From: Stephanodiscus triporus
Lineage: Eukaryota; Bacillariophyta; Thalassiosirophyceae; Thalassiosirales; Thalassiosiraceae
Assembly: GCA_036939755.1 (NCBI GenBank)
Contig: JALLAZ010000405.1
Span: 1-19,605, forward strand
DNA length: 19,605 nucleotides
Reading direction: 5' to 3'
In this document: positions 17,688 to 19,605 of the stretch, in pieces
Layout: every line of letters begins with the position of its first letter
Numbering within the stretch: position 1 is the stretch's first letter
Notes under the pieces: generated by a model
What the model saw: only the letters and a program-made list of their open reading frames with translations
What the model was told of the DNA's origin: nothing
The model's database searches: none
Translations under genes and position numbers: made by a program

Positions 17688-19505
17688 TTATTGAGAACCA
17701 TTTGACACGTTGGATGCAGCGACGCAGCACTCTCTGCCGTCGCAGCCGAGTGTGCGATTCACACATTCGGGTGCCGAATTGATTGCGCCGACTTGGCAGC
17801 ACACGCCATTCTTGCCACAGAAATGGGGGCACTCTCCCGATTTCTCGCCGCATACCATCCAGCAATCCTTGTTCTCATTTTCCAGGGGTTGCATCGCGTC
17901 AATTTTCTTGCTCCAATATTCCTCCTCGTCCTTCACGATGCTCTTCCAGTGTTGGTGCCTCTTGTTCCTGACGTCTTCGTTCAAGTAATAAATAGGCAAA
18001 GCGCTGCCGCCCGAGTTGTTGAAGTCCAGATATAGATCTCCTTTCCCATTGGCGCAGTCGACTGCCAATCCTATATCCTCAGGATGCAACGCCCACATTG
18101 GCATCTTGAACGCGAGTTCCCCTTTTGCGTGGCCATACGTGGCGTACTTAACGTGGATTTCTTCGGCACTCTTGAAATTGTTGTGAAAGTGATACCCAGT
18201 CGCTGAGCCGTCGTTCTTTCCATACGTGCTCCCGCTAAACTTCATCCGAATATCAGTCCCGTGCCATAGAGGATAGGTGTTGCTGGGCACCAAACCGTCT
18301 TTGTGGTACAGGGTGTAGTTTGGCCGAAAGTCCGATCCCCCCGCGCCGTACCCTTCCATTTCAAGGCCGTGTTTGTCCACATAATCTCGTTTTGTCGGCG
18401 GGTGCAATGTCGCATTGCCAACATTATCCACGCATTCTCCCAAGATGGCATCGGGATGAAACCACCTCCTATCCCTGGTCAGGCAATTCGGACTCGACTC
18501 ATAGACCAACGTCGACGCCTTCACCTGTGCCTCGATGCAGCTTTGTCCCTTACGAAATTCGGGAATATCGCAAATTTGCATCGCCCTCAAGAAGTCCCGT
18601 GTGAACACCTCGTCGGCATCCCCGATGATCCCGACATCGTCTTCCTTCATCCCGTTCATCGCCCAACGGTGAGTATTCCCCTCCCTCCCCACGAAATCCA
18701 TGAATAACGATCCGTGCTGACCGACGAGCTCCGTCATGGTAGTGTTGTAATAATCGACGCTGACCTTAGTCTTTGGCCCGAAAAGTTGAAGGAGGGTATT
18801 CAAATTTTCCGAGGGCGTCGTGGGATCGTAGTAGTTCATCTCGCGGTGGGACAAGTCGTGCGCCTGGAATCCCTCAATGAAGGAAACGGTGTGATAGATA
18901 TCGTATGCCTCCGTGCTCACGGCCCGGAGCACCTCCATCGAATCGTCCCCGATCAACGCCCCCATGAATAGGCGTCGTCGCCTGGGATTCGCCTCGTCGG
19001 CGAGTTTGAAGTTGTACCGGGCGCACCGCTCTCTCTCCCTTTCGACGTCGACGATCTCGTCGTCGAGCAACTCCCTCTGGACGGCGTTCCACGACGGCTC
19101 GTGGTTGGGAACGATTTCCACCTCCTGGCTGTGTGGCGCGAAGTAGAACGTCCCGTGCGCGAGGGTCAGGTTCTTCAACCGTCCCACCTCGAACGCGAGC
19201 GAAAGAAGACGCTTCGTCGACGGCATGGGAACGCCAGAATCCCCCAAGAACGAAACGAAATTCGACGCTGAACGAGTCGTACGAAGGTGGAGTCCGATGG
19301 TCGATGCGCCTATGCAAAGCAACAGAACGGCATGCAATGCGTTCATATGCCTTTGTGGGCGCCGGCGCCCTATCTGACGCTGTTCGGTCCTTCTCATTTT
19401 CAGCAATAAATAGTACGGTCGATCCATGCGCTGAAAATGCCGAGCCATAGCACTGATACCATAAGCTTTTTTATCTCTCTCTTGAGTAGATACGATATCG
19501 TACAT
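17688..19505 (-). CDS. Type II membrane glycosyltransferase-like protein (GT17-like) with Cys-rich tail
   Basis: The intact reading has 605 residues with no intron. An N-terminal basic stretch (MRRTEQRQIGRRRPQRH) precedes one hydrophobic segment (about residues 54-74, NALHAVLLLCIGASTIGLHL), giving a type II Golgi/ER topology. The luminal part has RRRLFMGALI (about 176-185), an EGFQAHDLSHREMNYYD segment and VGIIGDADEVFTRDFLRAM, where D296-A-D298 is the DxD metal/nucleotide-sugar site. This order (RLFxGALI, then a mid-domain D-x-D-E) resembles GT17 enzymes, the MGAT3-type beta-1,4-GlcNAc transferases that act on N-glycans. Substrate specificity cannot be read from the sequence. Seven N-glycosylation sequons fit a luminal location. 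Residues 548-594 form a compact ten-cysteine module. Starts at Met20, Met27 or Met37 (19397) are possible. Met37 would give a more usual short cytosolic tail. Confidence 0.75.
   Translation of the reverse strand: MYDIVSTQERDKKAYGISAMARHFQRMDRPYYLLLKMRRTEQRQIGRRRPQRHMNALHAVLLLCIGASTIGLHLRTTRSASNFVSFLGDSGVPMPSTKRLLSLAFEVGRLKNLTLAHGTFYFAPHSQEVEIVPNHEPSWNAVQRELLDDEIVDVERERERCARYNFKLADEANPRRRRLFMGALIGDDSMEVLRAVSTEAYDIYHTVSFIEGFQAHDLSHREMNYYDPTTPSENLNTLLQLFGPKTKVSVDYYNTTMTELVGQHGSLFMDFVGREGNTHRWAMNGMKEDDVGIIGDADEVFTRDFLRAMQICDIPEFRKGQSCIEAQVKASTLVYESSPNCLTRDRRWFHPDAILGECVDNVGNATLHPPTKRDYVDKHGLEMEGYGAGGSDFRPNYTLYHKDGLVPSNTYPLWHGTDIRMKFSGSTYGKNDGSATGYHFHNNFKSAEEIHVKYATYGHAKGELAFKMPMWALHPEDIGLAVDCANGKGDLYLDFNNSGGSALPIYYLNEDVRNKRHQHWKSIVKDEEEYWSKKIDAMQPLENENKDCWMVCGEKSGECPHFCGKNGVCCQVGAINSAPECVNRTLGCDGRECCVAASNVSNGSQ
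17724..17864 (-). other. C-terminal ten-cysteine module of the glycosyltransferase-like protein
   Basis: Cysteines lie at residues 548, 552, 559, 563, 569, 570, 581, 588, 593 and 594. The motif runs C-W-x2-C, then G-E-C-x3-C-G-x2-G-x-CC, and ends G-C-D-G-x2-CC. Similar CWxxC...FCGxxGxCC modules recur, as far as I recall, in secreted or membrane proteins of marine algae and invertebrates without a settled function. An extracellular disulfide-bonded binding module is the natural inference. Confidence 0.6.
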
Positions 19506-19605
19506 ACTTATTTGGTGCTATTATTTTATTCGTTGTGGTGAGGGCCAGACGAGAGCGCGAGCGGGCCTCCTTCGTTGAGAACTCATTCTCACGGAAGAGG
19601 CAGCA
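19506..19605. other. Upstream region of the minus-strand glycosyltransferase-like gene, cut by window edge
   Basis: Only 100 bp are visible before the edge. An A/T-rich stretch directly upstream of the start (about 19505-19530) could include core promoter or leader sequence. Nothing else can be supported. Confidence 0.3.

Overview
This window is nuclear DNA from a eukaryote, probably a stramenopile alga and most likely a diatom. The signs are a decayed non-LTR retrotransposon, short GT-AG introns (70-216 bp) in a long housekeeping gene, very large low-complexity runs (poly-Ser, poly-Asp, poly-Thr, poly-Gly) built from TCG/GAC/ACG triplets inside conserved proteins, and compact, alternating gene orientation. 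The lineage is my inference. The gene identities below rest on conserved motifs read directly from the translations.

Layout. Positions 1-3048 (minus strand) hold a non-LTR (LINE-type) retrotransposon relic that runs off the left edge. It has a Ser/Thr/Pro-rich leader region, an apurinic-endonuclease-like domain with an internal deletion, a linker and the first half of a reverse transcriptase. At least four lesions break the reading frame. Positions 3049-3792 are the promoter and 5' leader of the next gene. Positions 3793-13879 (plus) encode a six-exon GCN1 orthologue of about 3,141 residues. It is the ribosome-bound HEAT-repeat co-activator of the GCN2 eIF2-alpha kinase, here with a strongly expanded GC-rich N-terminal third.

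Positions 14283-15221 (minus) encode an unrecognised acidic protein that begins with a myristoylation/palmitoylation-type MGCxxS motif. It contains either a 69-nt intron or a premature TAG. A 193-bp divergent promoter separates it from the beta subunit of protein geranylgeranyltransferase type I (15415-17122, plus). That gene is complete except for a 64-bp assembly artefact (a 63-bp near-duplicate around one N at 16772), which breaks the frame as printed. After a 565-bp convergent intergenic region, 17688-19505 (minus) encodes a type II membrane glycosyltransferase-like protein with a DxD motif and a C-terminal ten-cysteine module.

The genes are not an operon and show no obvious shared pathway. 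The one suggestive neighbourhood is the divergent pair formed by a predicted N-terminally lipidated protein and a protein prenyltransferase subunit. Most features belong to known families. The items most worth a second look are the MGCxxS protein and its TAG/intron, the Cys-rich tail of the glycosyltransferase, the triplet-repeat expansions with a perfect 34-bp coding palindrome, and the assembly error at 16709-16835.
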